A stretch of DNA of 64,000 nt, taken from the NCBI GenBank assembly GCA_963740525.1, contig CAVUEG010000003.1, forward strand, positions 1-64,000, in the 5' to 3' direction. The DNA comes from CAVUEG01 sp963740525 (GTDB lineage Bacteria > Actinomycetota > Actinomycetes > Propionibacteriales > Nocardioidaceae). The notes under the pieces are model-generated. The model ran no database searches. It had not been told where the DNA came from and saw nothing but the letters and a program-made list of their open reading frames with translations. Each line of letters opens with the position of its first letter. Position 1 is the stretch's first letter. Both the position numbers and the translations under genes were made by a program. This document shows, one piece after another, positions 49,333 to 56,993 of the stretch.

Positions 49333-51066
49333 CTAGGAGTGAAGCTCCTCGCCGTGAACCTCGTGCCGGCCGTCGAACTGGTGGCCATCGGCACTGTGAC
49401 GGTCGTCGTGCTCGGCGAGCTCGTGGGCGGCGTGAGCGTGTGCCTCCTCGAGCTCTTCGCGGGTCGGCTTCTGGATGGCCTGGCCGAACCAGAAGCCGGA
49501 CAGCTTGGCTCGCAGGTGTGCCACCCGCCGGCTGGGAGCGGGGACGCCGTTCGCATCCGTCTCCTCGCCGATCTCGTGAACGACGTCGCGCTGCCGCGCG
49601 GTGAGGGTGTAGGCCTCGTCCTCGCTGATCGGCAGGTGCCGCTCGGTGTACCCGCCCTCGGGGGAGCGCATGATCACTCCGGTCTCGTAGCCGTGCAGGA
49701 GCTTGTCCCGGTCGGCCCGCTGGAGGGAGATGCACCAGCGCCGCGTGATCAGGAACGCGATCACGGGCCCGATGAACACGGCACCGCGCATGAAGTACGT
49801 GATCTGGTTCAGGTTCAGGTTGAAGATCACGGCCAGGATGTCGTTGCCGCCGGCGGCCCACAACAAGCCGTAGAGCGTCATCATCGCGACCAGGAAGGCC
49901 GTGCGCGTGGGGGCGTTGCGCGGCCGCTGGAGCAGGTGGTGCTCCCGCCGGTCGCCGGTGATCCACGCCTCGATGAAGGGGTAGACCAGCACGGCGGTGA
50001 AGATCACCCCTGGCGCGACGACACCGGGCAGGAGCACGTTCCAGCTCAGCGTGAAGCCGAACAGATGCGTCTCCCAGCCGGGCATGATCCGGAGCAGGCC
50101 CTCGGCGACGCCCATGTACCAGTCGGGCTGGGAACCGGCGGTCACCTCGGACGGCGTGTACGGACCGAACCGCCACACCGGGTTCAGCGTCAGCAAGGCC
50201 CCCATCAGGGCGGTGACACCGAAGACGATGAAGAAGAACCCGCCGGCCTTGGCGGCGTACACGGGGAGCATCGGGAAGCCGACGACGTTCTTCTCGGTGC
50301 GGCCGGGCCCAGGCCACTGCGTGTGCTTGTGGTAGACGAGCAGGAGCATGTGGGCGCCGATCAGAGCCAGGAGCAGGCCGGGGATCAACAGAACGTGCAC
50401 GGTGTACAGGCGGGGGATGATCGCCTCGCCCGGGAACTCCCCGCCGAAGGCGAAGAACGACACGTAGGTGCCCACGACCGGGATCGACTGCATCAGCCCC
50501 TGCGCGATGCGCAGGCCGGTGCCGGAGAGCAGGTCGTCGGGGAGGGAGTAGCCCGCGAAGCCCTCGAGGATGCCGAGCATCAGCAGCAGGCCGCCGATGG
50601 TCCAGTTCAGCTCACGTGGCTTGCGGAACGCGCCGGTGAGGAAGACCCGCATCAGGTGCACGAGCATGGCCGCGACGAAGAGCATGGCCGACCAGTGGTG
50701 CATCTGGCGCATCAGCAGACCGCCGCGGACATCGAACGAGATGTCCAGGGTCGAGGCGTAGGCCTCCGACATGTGGAGGCCGCGCAGCTGGGCGTAGGAG
50801 CCGTCGTACACGACTTCGCCCATGCTCGGCTTGAACCACAGCGTGAGGAAGACACCGGTCAGGAGCAGGACGACGAAGCTCCAGAGCGCGATCTCACCGA
50901 GCATGAAGGACCAGTGGTCGGGGAAGACCTTGCGCAGGTTCTTCTTGGCGAGGCCGGCGATGCCGAGGCGCTCGTCCGCCCAGTTGGCCGCGGCGCCTGC
51001 CTTCGACGGCTTGGCGGCCTTGGCCGGAGTGGTGCCGTTGGTCGTTGCGGCAGTCATCTCAGTCAC
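49333..51066 (-). CDS. qcrB: Cytochrome bc1 complex cytochrome b subunit
   Basis: Di-heme quinol-oxidising core of the bcc complex. The 577-aa protein has the cytochrome b fold with heme His pairs (MRQMHHWSAMLFVAAMLVH; YTVHVLLIPGLLLALIGAH), GYSLPDDLLSGTGLR, and the PDWYMGVAEGLLRI segment corresponding to the Qo-site PEWY motif. GTG 51066 overlaps the qcrA stop (GTGA). The last 37 residues form a His-rich tail with nine His. This is the end of the leftward ctaE-qcrC-qcrA-qcrB operon, whose product forms a supercomplex with ctaC-ctaD-ctaF. Confidence 0.96.
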   Translation of the reverse strand: MTEMTAATTNGTTPAKAAKPSKAGAAANWADERLGIAGLAKKNLRKVFPDHWSFMLGEIALWSFVVLLLTGVFLTLWFKPSMGEVVYDGSYAQLRGLHMSEAYASTLDISFDVRGGLLMRQMHHWSAMLFVAAMLVHLMRVFLTGAFRKPRELNWTIGGLLLMLGILEGFAGYSLPDDLLSGTGLRIAQGLMQSIPVVGTYVSFFAFGGEFPGEAIIPRLYTVHVLLIPGLLLALIGAHMLLLVYHKHTQWPGPGRTEKNVVGFPMLPVYAAKAGGFFFIVFGVTALMGALLTLNPVWRFGPYTPSEVTAGSQPDWYMGVAEGLLRIMPGWETHLFGFTLSWNVLLPGVVAPGVIFTAVLVYPFIEAWITGDRREHHLLQRPRNAPTRTAFLVAMMTLYGLLWAAGGNDILAVIFNLNLNQITYFMRGAVFIGPVIAFLITRRWCISLQRADRDKLLHGYETGVIMRSPEGGYTERHLPISEDEAYTLTARQRDVVHEIGEETDANGVPAPSRRVAHLRAKLSGFWFGQAIQKPTREELEEAHAHAAHELAEHDDRHSADGHQFDGRHEVHGEELHS

Positions 51067-52127
51067 CCACGTTCCCAGAAGCTCGGTCCGACCGGCTCGG
51101 TGAAGCCGCTCTGCGCGATGAGGTAGCCCTCGGTGTCGAGGCTCAGTGGAAGCTGGGGGAGCGAGCGGGCAGCCGGCCCGAAGATGACGCGCCCGTTGTC
51201 ACCGAGGTCGAAGGTCGACTGGTGGCACGGACACAGCAGGTGGTGCGACTGCTGCTCCCACAGCGAGATCGGGCAGCCCACATGGGTGCAGATCTTGGAG
51301 AAGCACAGGACCCCGTCGATTCCCCAGTTCTCACGCCCGCTGGCCGGGGTGATGTCCTGCGGCTGCATCTTGACCACGATCACGGCCGCCTTGGCCTTCT
51401 CACGGTTGAGAGCCGCGCCCTCGTAGAGCGGGTCGCCCTCGGCGTTGTTCATGAAGAACAGCTCCGGTTCGGCGTTCACGAGCTGCCCGATCTCCATGTC
51501 GCTCGGCCGGATGGGCGCACCGGACACGTCGTTGACGACCCGGACGCCCTTCTTCCACACGGTGCGGTCGAGCGCATCACCGGGCAGCGGACCGAGGTCG
51601 CGCAGCGCGACGATCACGGGCAGCCCGAGCGCGCCCATGGCACCGATCAGGGAGTTGCGGATCAGCGGCCGGCGGCCGATGCCGGACTCGGAGACACCGG
51701 TGAGGAAGGCGTCCACCGCGGTGGCCCGGTCTTCCTCGCTCGAGGCCGCCGAGTGGCGCATCTCGACGATCTCCTGGTCGTCCATCAGCTTGCGGGCCCA
51801 CTGGATGGCTCCGATGCCGATGCACATGAGCGAGAGCCCAAGGGTCAGGCCGAGGGCAACGTTGGAGGCGCCCATCCCCAGGATGACCGTGGGGTCGTCG
51901 CCGATGTGGAAGACGAAGTAGGCGACCACGAACAGGATCGCGAAGACCGACGACAGTCCGAAGAGCGTGGCCACCTGGCGCTCGGCCCGCTTCTCCGCAG
52001 CGGGGTCGACGTCGGTGGGGCGCCAGCGGTGCGGCTCGAGACCCGGGTCGGCGATCGGGTCTCCCTCGACGTGGGCGAGGTCGCTGCCGGCGCCGTGCGC
52101 GCCCGCGGGCTCGATGTCGTTGCTCAC
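51063..52127 (-). CDS. qcrA: Cytochrome bc1 complex Rieske iron-sulfur subunit
   Basis: Carries electrons from quinol to cytochrome c. The 354-aa actinobacterial form has three transmembrane segments (ATLFGLSSVFAILFVVAYF; VALGLTLGLSLMCIGIGAI; LIGAMGALGLPVIVAL) rather than one, then the Rieske domain with CTHVGCPI (about 280-287) and CPCHQSTF (about 297-304), which ligate the 2Fe-2S cluster. It overlaps qcrC upstream (ATGA) and qcrB downstream (GTGA), so the three subunits are translationally coupled. Confidence 0.96.
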   Translation of the reverse strand: MSNDIEPAGAHGAGSDLAHVEGDPIADPGLEPHRWRPTDVDPAAEKRAERQVATLFGLSSVFAILFVVAYFVFHIGDDPTVILGMGASNVALGLTLGLSLMCIGIGAIQWARKLMDDQEIVEMRHSAASSEEDRATAVDAFLTGVSESGIGRRPLIRNSLIGAMGALGLPVIVALRDLGPLPGDALDRTVWKKGVRVVNDVSGAPIRPSDMEIGQLVNAEPELFFMNNAEGDPLYEGAALNREKAKAAVIVVKMQPQDITPASGRENWGIDGVLCFSKICTHVGCPISLWEQQSHHLLCPCHQSTFDLGDNGRVIFGPAARSLPQLPLSLDTEGYLIAQSGFTEPVGPSFWERG

Positions 52128-52981
52128 GCGTCCACCTTGTTCTTCTCGGAGCGAGTCGTATGGGCGGCGATCCAGACCGCGAAGCCGACCAGGCCCCCGA
52201 TGCCGAGGAGCCAGGCGAAGAGACCCTCGCTGACCGGGCCGAAGGAGCCGAGGTTGAAGCCGCCGTACTGCGGGGTCGCCTCGTTCTTCTTCAGGTAGGC
52301 GATGATGTCGCGCTTGTCCTCGGGCGTCATCACCGAGTCGGAGAACACCGGCATCTGCTGCGGTCCGGTGAGCATGGCCTCGTAGATGTGCTTGTTCGTC
52401 ACGCCGTCGAGCGAGGGAGCGAACTTGCCGCCCGGCAAGGCGCCACCCGAGCCGGCGAAGTTGTGGCAGGCGGTGCAGTTGGTGCGGAAGAACTCTCCGC
52501 CGCGCACGATGGACTCGTTCGGGAGGCCTGAGACGTCGTAGGCGTCCGCTGCGGGGATCGACGGGCCGGGGCCGAGAGAGGCGACGTACGCCGCCAGCTC
52601 ACGGATCTCCTGGTCGTCGTACACCGGGCGCTTGCTCAGCGCCTGGACACCGGGCTGGGCCATCGGCATCCGGCCGGTGCCGACCTGGAAGTCGACCGCT
52701 GCGGCGCCGACGCCGACCAAGGGGGGGCCGAACTGGCCACCCTGCTTGGTCACGACGCCTTCGCCGTTCTGGCCGTGGCAGGTGGCGCAGCCGACGAGGA
52801 AGAGGTTGCGGCCCTTGGCCACGGTCGCGGCGTCGTCGGTGCGGGCTCCGGCGTTGGCCGGCGCGAAGCCGGCGTACGCGACACCGGTGACCAGCAGGCC
52901 GAGCAGCAGGACGACAAGCCCGGCGAGCGGGCTGCGGCGCTTCCGTGAGAGGCGGCCGGTGAGGCGGGAGGCGAGTCGCAC
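52124..52981 (-). CDS. qcrC: Cytochrome bc1 complex diheme cytochrome c subunit
   Basis: Replaces soluble cytochrome c in actinobacteria by passing electrons directly to the aa3 oxidase. The 285-aa protein has an N-terminal membrane segment (LAGLVVLLLGLLVTGVAYAGF), two c-type heme sites CATCHG (about 68-73) and CTACHN (about 172-177), each with a distal Met region, and a C-terminal anchor (LFAWLLGIGGLVGFAVWIA). GTG 52981 follows AGGGACAGGA. The gene lies 15 bases after ctaE. Confidence 0.96.
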   Translation of the reverse strand: MRLASRLTGRLSRKRRSPLAGLVVLLLGLLVTGVAYAGFAPANAGARTDDAATVAKGRNLFLVGCATCHGQNGEGVVTKQGGQFGPPLVGVGAAAVDFQVGTGRMPMAQPGVQALSKRPVYDDQEIRELAAYVASLGPGPSIPAADAYDVSGLPNESIVRGGEFFRTNCTACHNFAGSGGALPGGKFAPSLDGVTNKHIYEAMLTGPQQMPVFSDSVMTPEDKRDIIAYLKKNEATPQYGGFNLGSFGPVSEGLFAWLLGIGGLVGFAVWIAAHTTRSEKNKVDA

Positions 52982-52996
52982 GAGTCCTGTCCCTGA

Positions 52997-53638
52997 CTAC
53001 TTGATGAGGTAGATGGTCGCGAACAGGCCGATCCACACCACGTCGACGAAGTGCCAGTAGTACGACACCACGATGGCGCTGACGGCCTGTTCGTGCGTGA
53101 ACTTACGAGCCATGAAGGTGCGGCCCAGGACGAACAGGAAGGCGATCAGTCCGCCGGTCACGTGCAGACCGTGGAAGCCCGTGGTCAGGTAGAACACGGT
53201 GCCGTAGGCGGAGGACGGGATGCTCACGCCCTCGTGCAGCAGGGCGGTGTACTCGAGTGCCTGACCGCCGATGAAGACCGCGCCCATCAGGTAGGTGAGC
53301 ACGAACCACTCACGGAGGCCCCACCCCTTGACCTGCAGCAACCCGCCGGTGCGGCCCACCTGGCCGCGCTCGGCAGCGAAGACGCCGAGCTGGCAGGTCA
53401 CGGAGGACAGAACGAGAATCGTGGTGTTGGCCGTGGAGAACGGCACGTTCAACAACGCCGTGTCCTGCGCCCAGAGACCCGGGCTGACCGCCCGGATCGT
53501 GAAGTAGCACGCGAACAGGGCGGCAAAGAACATCAGCTCACTGGAGAGCCAGACGATCGTGCCGACACTGACCATGCTCGGTCGGTCGTGGTGCCCGTGG
53601 AGTCGGGATGCCGGAATCGCGGTTGCTGTCGTCGCCAC
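52997..53638 (-). CDS. ctaE: Cytochrome c oxidase subunit III (aa3)
   Basis: A 213-aa membrane subunit with five hydrophobic segments. Family landmarks: VWLSSELMFFAALFACYF, LTYLMGAVFIGGQALEY, TTGFHGLHVTGGLIAF and VVSYYWHFVDVVWIGLF. It heads the leftward operon that continues with qcrC, qcrA and qcrB, the conserved actinobacterial order. The start is GTG 53638; CATAAT six bases upstream indicates a leaderless transcript. Confidence 0.95.
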   Translation of the reverse strand: MATTATAIPASRLHGHHDRPSMVSVGTIVWLSSELMFFAALFACYFTIRAVSPGLWAQDTALLNVPFSTANTTILVLSSVTCQLGVFAAERGQVGRTGGLLQVKGWGLREWFVLTYLMGAVFIGGQALEYTALLHEGVSIPSSAYGTVFYLTTGFHGLHVTGGLIAFLFVLGRTFMARKFTHEQAVSAIVVSYYWHFVDVVWIGLFATIYLIK

Positions 53639-53644
53639 CCGGTC

Positions 53645-53650
53645 ATTATG
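53645..53650 (-). promoter_or_regulatory. -10 element CATAAT, leaderless promoter of ctaE-qcrCAB
   Basis: CATAAT on the minus strand ends 6 bases before GTG 53638. It is the only good -10 ahead of this operon. Confidence 0.5.
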
Positions 53651-53793
53651 TCTTGACAGCGTCGTCGTGGCACGCCGACCCCCAGGGTTTCTGAGTCGGA
53701 TACTTCACACCCCGCGGACTTGCGATCCTGCAGGCGCGTGATCCGGGCTTCCGGACGCCCGGATCCGAGGTCGGGACCGGACCGGTCCACCCC

Positions 53794-53799
53794 TACGCT
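53794..53799 (+). promoter_or_regulatory. -10 element TACGCT, leaderless promoter of the CtaG-type gene
   Basis: TACGCT ends 6 bases before GTG 53806. The intervening TGGAGG is purine-rich and could alternatively be a close ribosome-binding site. Confidence 0.4.
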
Positions 53800-53805
53800 T
53801 GGAGG

Positions 53806-54717
53806 GTGTACTTCCCCCTCGACCACGTCTCCGGGCTGCCCCCGTTCACGCCCAGCCAGGTCCTTGCGCAGCCGGAGTTCAGCCCAATCCTGCTGCTGCT
53901 GACCGTGTGTACGGCCGGGCTCTACGCCTGGGGCGTCCACGTGCTGAGGCGCCGTGGGGACGCTTGGCCGGTCGGCCGGACGGTGGCCTTCCTGGTCGGC
54001 GGGATGGGCAGCTTCTACTTCGCCACAGGGTCGGGGATCGCGAGCTACGACACCACGCTCCTGAGCGTGCACATGGTGCAGCACATGGTGCTCTCCATGG
54101 TGGTCCCCCTCTTCCTTGCGCTGGGGGCCCCCGTCACCTTGGCGCTGCGGACCTTCCCCGGCGCACCTCGACGGTGGCTGCTGGCCGTACTCCACTCCCG
54201 GGTGGCCCAGGTCCTGTCCTTCCCTCCGCTGACGCTGGTGCTGTACGTCGTCAGTCCCTGGGCGCTCTACTTCACCGGCTGGTACGACGCCTCGCTCCAC
54301 TCGGAGTTCGTCCACGAGATGATGCACGTGCACCTGGTGCTGGTCGGAGCGCTGTTCTTCTGGCCGTTGCTCGGCATAGACCCAGTACCAGGACGCGTCC
54401 AGTACCCCTTCCGGCTGCTGCTGATCTTCCTGACGCTGCCCTTCCATGCCTTCCTCGGCGTCACGATCATGAGCCAGACCACCCTCATCGGCGGGGACTG
54501 GTATCCCTCTCTGCACCACGAGATGCCGTGGCTGCCTCCGGCGGCGGCGGACCAGCATCTGGCCGGTGGGATCCTCTGGGGGTCCGGAGACCTGATCGGG
54601 TTGATGTTCTTCACCGTGCTGTTCGTCCAGTGGGTCCGCTCCTCCATGCAGGAGGCCCGTCGCGAGGACCGCCGCCTGGACCGCCTCGATCGACAGGCCG
54701 CGAACCGCCAGCCATGA
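53806..54717 (+). CDS. CtaG/caa3-type cytochrome c oxidase assembly protein
   Basis: A 303-aa polytopic membrane protein with about seven segments. The His-rich family motif LLSVHMVQHMVLSMVVPLFL (about 84-103) and the later MMHVHLVLVGALFFWP and FHAFLGVTIMS are typical of the caa3_CtaG family, which helps deliver copper to the oxidase in characterised relatives. Its place directly opposite the ctaE operon supports this. Copper chaperoning for this oxidase is inference. Confidence 0.87.
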   Translation: MYFPLDHVSGLPPFTPSQVLAQPEFSPILLLLTVCTAGLYAWGVHVLRRRGDAWPVGRTVAFLVGGMGSFYFATGSGIASYDTTLLSVHMVQHMVLSMVVPLFLALGAPVTLALRTFPGAPRRWLLAVLHSRVAQVLSFPPLTLVLYVVSPWALYFTGWYDASLHSEFVHEMMHVHLVLVGALFFWPLLGIDPVPGRVQYPFRLLLIFLTLPFHAFLGVTIMSQTTLIGGDWYPSLHHEMPWLPPAAADQHLAGGILWGSGDLIGLMFFTVLFVQWVRSSMQEARREDRRLDRLDRQAANRQP

Positions 54718-54768
54718 CCGGCGAGGCAGACTCGCCAAACCGCCTCCTCGTCGAACTCGGCAAGCCGG

Positions 54769-54774
54769 TACGAT
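54769..54774 (+). promoter_or_regulatory. -10 element TACGAT, leaderless promoter of the receiver-like gene
   Basis: TACGAT ends 7 bases before GTG 54782. Confidence 0.4.
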
Positions 54775-54781
54775 CGCCCCT

Positions 54782-55213
54782 GTGACGCACGCCTCGAACC
54801 AGTCCCCGCAGCCCCCGCTGAAGGTCCTCGTCTACAGCGACGACTCGACGACCCGTAGCCAGGTGATCCTCGCCCTCGGGCGGCGTCCGCACCCCGACCT
54901 CCCCGAGCTCCAGTACGTCGAGGTCGCCACGGAGCCGGTCGTCATCCAGCACATGGACTCGGGCCTGGTCGACCTCGCGATCCTGGACGGCGAAGCGGCA
55001 CCCGCCGGGGGGATGGGGATCGCCAAGCAGCTCAAGGACGAGATCTTCCGGTGCCCGCCGATCCTGGTGCTCACCGGCCGCGTCGAGGATGCCTGGTTGG
55101 CCACGTGGTCGCGGGCCGAGGCGGCGGTGCCCCACCCGATCGACCCGATCCAGCTCGCCGAGACGGTCACCCGTCTGCTCCGGCCCACGGTGCCCGCACC
55201 GACCGTCGGCTGA
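54782..55213 (+). CDS. Receiver-like (REC) protein lacking the conserved Lys
   Basis: A 143-aa single-domain protein with the CheY-like order: acid pair YSDD (20-21), a candidate phospho-acceptor Asp in VDLAILDGEA (about 68), and the conserved Thr in PILVLTGR, but the usual Lys-Pro is His-Pro in AAVPHPIDP. Phosphorylation control is therefore uncertain. No histidine kinase is nearby. It lies 68 bases upstream of trpD in the same direction and may be co-transcribed with it. A role is not evident; it could be a protein-interaction module. Confidence 0.7.
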   Translation: MTHASNQSPQPPLKVLVYSDDSTTRSQVILALGRRPHPDLPELQYVEVATEPVVIQHMDSGLVDLAILDGEAAPAGGMGIAKQLKDEIFRCPPILVLTGRVEDAWLATWSRAEAAVPHPIDPIQLAETVTRLLRPTVPAPTVG

Positions 55214-55281
55214 CACTTCCCGGTCGTGGCCAGCTGCGCTGGTCGAGCCGCCCGCCCCGACGGACCTGACAAGGAGCAGCG

Positions 55282-56319
55282 ATGCCCGCCCACTCGTGGC
55301 CCGAGGTGCTCGGCGCCCTGATCGCCGGCACAGACCTCTCGGCCGGGCAGACCAGCTGGGCGATGGGCGAGGTGTTGGCGGGCGAGGCAACCCCGTCCCA
55401 GATCGCCGGCTTCGCGGTGGCGCTGCGCGCCAAGGGCGAGACGGTCGACGAGGTGCAGGGGCTCGTGGACGGCATGTTCGAGCACGCCACGCCGATCGAC
55501 GTACCCGGCCGGGTGCTGGACGTGGTGGGCACCGGGGGCGACCGGTCGATGTCGGTGAACATCTCGACCATGGCCGCGATCGTCGCCGCAGGTGCCGGGG
55601 TGACCGTGGTCAAGCATGGCAACCGGTCCGCGTCCTCGCAGTCGGGGAGCGCCGACGTCCTCGAGAAGCTCGGCATCCGGCTCGACCTGCCGGCCCCGGT
55701 CGTCGCGAGGGTCGCGGCGGAAGCGGGGATCACGTTCTGCTTCGCTGCCGCGTTCCACCCCGCCTTGCGGTTCGCCGCCGTCCCCCGTCGGGAGCTCGGG
55801 GTCGGCACCACCTTCAACTTCCTCGGGCCGCTGGCCAACCCCGCTCGGCCACAGGCGCAGGCGATCGGCTGCGCGGACCCGACCATGGCGCCGGTGATGG
55901 CCGGAGTCTTCGCTCGCCGCGGGGTCGACGCCTGGGTGTTCCGCGGCGACGACGGTCTCGACGAGCTGACCACGACCACGACCTCGCGACTCTGGATGGT
56001 TCACGGGGGAGAGGTCAGGGCGACCTCGATCGACCCTGCCGACCACGGGATCCCCCAGGGGACCGCAGAAGGTCTCCGGGGCCGCGACGCCGACTACAAC
56101 GCCGACGTCGTACGCCGGCTCCTGGACGGTGAGCCCGGCGCTGTGCGGGACGCGGTCGTGCTCAATGCGGGAGCGGCCTTGGCCGTGCACGCCGCGGAGG
56201 AGGCGGACCTCGGCGAGCGTCTCGACAGGGGCATTGGTCGCGCCCGCGAGGCGCTCGACTCGGGAGCGGCGAAGGCCACGCTCGAACGCTGGGTCGATGC
56301 CTCGACCAGACTCGGCTGA
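55282..56319 (+). CDS. trpD: Anthranilate phosphoribosyltransferase
   Basis: Joins anthranilate to PRPP, the second step of tryptophan synthesis. The 345-aa protein shows the PRPP loop DVVGTGGDRSMSVNIST (about 75-91), KHGNRSASSQSGSADVLE (about 112-129) and the catalytic Asp-Glu in DDGLDELTTTTTSRLW. AAGGAG precedes ATG 55282. No other trp genes are in the window; an isolated trpD next to the ctaE cluster is also found in M. tuberculosis (Rv2192c). It is convergent with the YgjV-like gene, with stop codons almost touching. Confidence 0.96.
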   Translation: MPAHSWPEVLGALIAGTDLSAGQTSWAMGEVLAGEATPSQIAGFAVALRAKGETVDEVQGLVDGMFEHATPIDVPGRVLDVVGTGGDRSMSVNISTMAAIVAAGAGVTVVKHGNRSASSQSGSADVLEKLGIRLDLPAPVVARVAAEAGITFCFAAAFHPALRFAAVPRRELGVGTTFNFLGPLANPARPQAQAIGCADPTMAPVMAGVFARRGVDAWVFRGDDGLDELTTTTTSRLWMVHGGEVRATSIDPADHGIPQGTAEGLRGRDADYNADVVRRLLDGEPGAVRDAVVLNAGAALAVHAAEEADLGERLDRGIGRAREALDSGAAKATLERWVDASTRLG

Positions 56320-56320
56320 C

Positions 56321-56935
56321 CTACAGGTCGAGCGCCCAGGCGCCGTTCTCCGGGGTGAAGCCGATCCGCTCGTAGTAGGGGCCGACCATCACCGGCGAGG
56401 TGACCACCCTGCTGAAGCCACCGTGCCGCAGGGTTCCGCTCTGCTTCCAGACGAACTCACCCGGCGAGAAGTCGCGGAACCTCGGGGTGACGTAGTCGAG
56501 GACGACCCTCGCCACCCCTTCACCCTCGTCGCTGAGCAGGACGACCCCGACCGTCTCGTCGCCGTGCAGCACGAGGAACGCGGAGCGACCGGGCGCGGCA
56601 CCGTCCCAGAGAAAGTCTGGCTGGAAGCGGAGAATGTCCGAGCCGTGCACGCGCAGGACGTGGCGGAGGTACTCGTCGTTGGCACCGACCTCGATCACCG
56701 CGAAGGCCTGCTCGTCGTGACGGTCCGAGACGAGCGTCCGGATGTGCCAGAGGTTGATCAACGTCAGGGCGACGTTCATCGCGACCATCGACCAGACGTC
56801 GATCGCAGCGTTGAAGCCGGCCAGGACGACGCAGGCGACAAGGTTCAGCACCCGGAAACGCAGCACCCGTGCCTGCATCACCGAGAAGACGAGCAGAGCG
56901 GAGCCGCCCCACCCGAGCACATCCAGCCAGTTCAT
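56321..56935 (-). CDS. YgjV-like membrane protein with C-terminal GNAT-like domain
   Basis: A 204-aa protein. The first 75 residues hold three short hydrophobic segments (GWGGSALLVFSVMQ, VLNLVACVVLAGFN, VAMNVALTLINLWHI), as in YgjV-type inner membrane proteins. Residues about 85-204 look acetyltransferase-like, with strands FLVLHGDETVGVVLLSD, ARVVLDYVTPRFRDF and a terminal YYERIGFTPENG, though without a clear acetyl-CoA loop. The function is unknown. A TAGGCT -10 ends 7 bases before ATG 56935. Confidence 0.7.
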   Translation of the reverse strand: MNWLDVLGWGGSALLVFSVMQARVLRFRVLNLVACVVLAGFNAAIDVWSMVAMNVALTLINLWHIRTLVSDRHDEQAFAVIEVGANDEYLRHVLRVHGSDILRFQPDFLWDGAAPGRSAFLVLHGDETVGVVLLSDEGEGVARVVLDYVTPRFRDFSPGEFVWKQSGTLRHGGFSRVVTSPVMVGPYYERIGFTPENGAWALDL

Positions 56936-56942
56936 GCCGGAC

Positions 56943-56948
56943 AGCCTA
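56943..56948 (-). promoter_or_regulatory. -10 element TAGGCT, leaderless promoter of the YgjV-like gene
   Basis: TAGGCT on the minus strand ends 7 bases before ATG 56935. Confidence 0.45.
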
Positions 56949-56993
56949 GGTGTGTGTTCCGGGGCGACCCCGCGAGGCCGCCCCGGAACGACA

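Noticed and set aside
48982..51126. 714-codon open frame antisense to qcrB and the HTTM pair
   Set aside because: Shadow of real genes on the other strand; no recognisable protein features.
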